Assembly: GCA_031552735.1 (NCBI GenBank)
Contig: JAVBMF010000049.1
Location: forward strand, 1 to 21,865
Length of the DNA stretch: 21,865 nucleotides
Direction of reading: 5' to 3'
Source of the DNA: JAVBUY01 sp031552735
GTDB taxonomy: Bacteria; Bacillota; Clostridia; Christensenellales; Aristaeellaceae
Position numbers and translations under genes: made by a program. Below the pieces are notes generated by a model, which worked only from the letters and a program-made list of their open reading frames with translations, made no database searches and had not been told where the DNA came from. Positions 21,496-21,865 of the stretch are shown here, piece after piece. Each line of letters opens with the position of its first letter. Position 1 is the stretch's first letter.

Positions 21496-21865
21496 ATGGC
21501 CGGACAAGTAGAGCCTTTACAGCGCATGGTGACGCAGCTGGCGCGGCTGCCGGGCATCGGCCCCAAGACCGCGCAGCGGCTGGCGTATTTCATCGTCGGT
21601 CAGCCCGAAGAGCAGGTGCGCGAGCTGGCGGCAGCCATTTGGCAGGGGCGCAAGGCGATTCGCTATTGCTCGGTGTGTGGCAACTACACCGCCGATGACC
21701 CCTGCCCGATTTGCGCCGACGACAAGCGCAAGAACGGCATTCTATGCGTGGTGCGCGATCCGCGCGACGTCGCGTCGATCGAGCGCATGCGCGACTATCG
21801 CGGCGGCTACCACGTGTTGCATGGCACGATCTCGCCGATGGAGGGCATCGGGCCGGAGGACATCC
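21496..21865 (+). CDS. recR: Recombination mediator RecR (5' part)
   Basis: The first 123 residues are in the window; the gene runs off the end. The N-terminal helix-hairpin-helix is 'LARLPGIGPKTAQRLAYFIV' (about 15-34). The zinc finger is 'CSVCGNYTADDPCPIC' (about 58-73), and the start of the Toprim domain is 'ILCVVRDPRDVASIERMRDYRGGYHVLHG'. RecR acts with RecF/RecO to load RecA on gapped DNA. There is no clear ribosome site of its own, only 2 nt after the ybaB stop, indicating translational coupling. Confidence 0.93.
   Translation, partial: MAGQVEPLQRMVTQLARLPGIGPKTAQRLAYFIVGQPEEQVRELAAAIWQGRKAIRYCSVCGNYTADDPCPICADDKRKNGILCVVRDPRDVASIERMRDYRGGYHVLHGTISPMEGIGPEDI

Overview
The window looks like chromosomal DNA from a GC-rich, low-oxygen-type Firmicute (class Clostridia; a closer placement is not possible by eye). 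The reasons are AGGAGG-type ribosome sites before almost every gene, sigma-A promoters with 17-bp spacers, intrinsic terminators, several exported SH3b/peptidoglycan-binding proteins with Pro/Thr-rich linkers, and the pair of a NifU-like scaffold with a GGGtGRT protein, which I know mainly from anaerobic Clostridia. I see no phage, transposase, CRISPR array, tRNA or rRNA.

Layout. (1) 1-1070: the tail of a comF-type gene, then a strong promoter driving a roughly 215-nt structured leader or small RNA that runs into a small double zinc-ribbon gene and its terminator; then a long palindromic repeat and a cluster of DnaA-box-like sites. (2) 1089-4366: an operon of a YjjG-type HAD nucleotidase, a lipoprotein with six peptidoglycan-binding repeats, and an MntP manganese exporter. 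It ends at a terminator shared with (3) a convergent asparagine synthetase whose glutaminase site is destroyed. (4) 6291-10466: a D-2-hydroxyacid dehydrogenase, then a FIST sensor protein followed by a PAS hybrid histidine kinase. (5) 10509-14684: two exported SH3b/peptidoglycan-binding proteins on opposite strands, a small ECF sigma-factor operon with tiny ORFs on either side, and a SprT-like metalloprotein. (6) 14691-17383: an XRE/S24-type regulator divergent from the NifU-like/GGGtGRT operon. (7) 17431-18311: a second MntP/YtaF-type membrane protein bracketed by two copies of the same palindromic repeat. (8) 18290-21865: a short pyruvate-kinase-like protein divergent from an alpha/beta hydrolase, a DUF4097-type protein, then YbaB and the start of RecR.

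How the genes fit together. Several units concern the cell envelope (six-repeat lipoprotein, two SH3b/PG-binding proteins, DUF4097 protein, membrane-anchored hydrolase). Others concern metal or Fe-S handling (two MntP-family proteins, NifU-like scaffold with GGGtGRT partner, zinc ribbons). YbaB-RecR is the common recombination/nucleoid pair. The least explained items are a family of three 123-158 bp palindromes with a shared central hairpin, the structured RNA after comF, the glutaminase-dead asparagine synthetase, and the Fe-S pair of unknown function.
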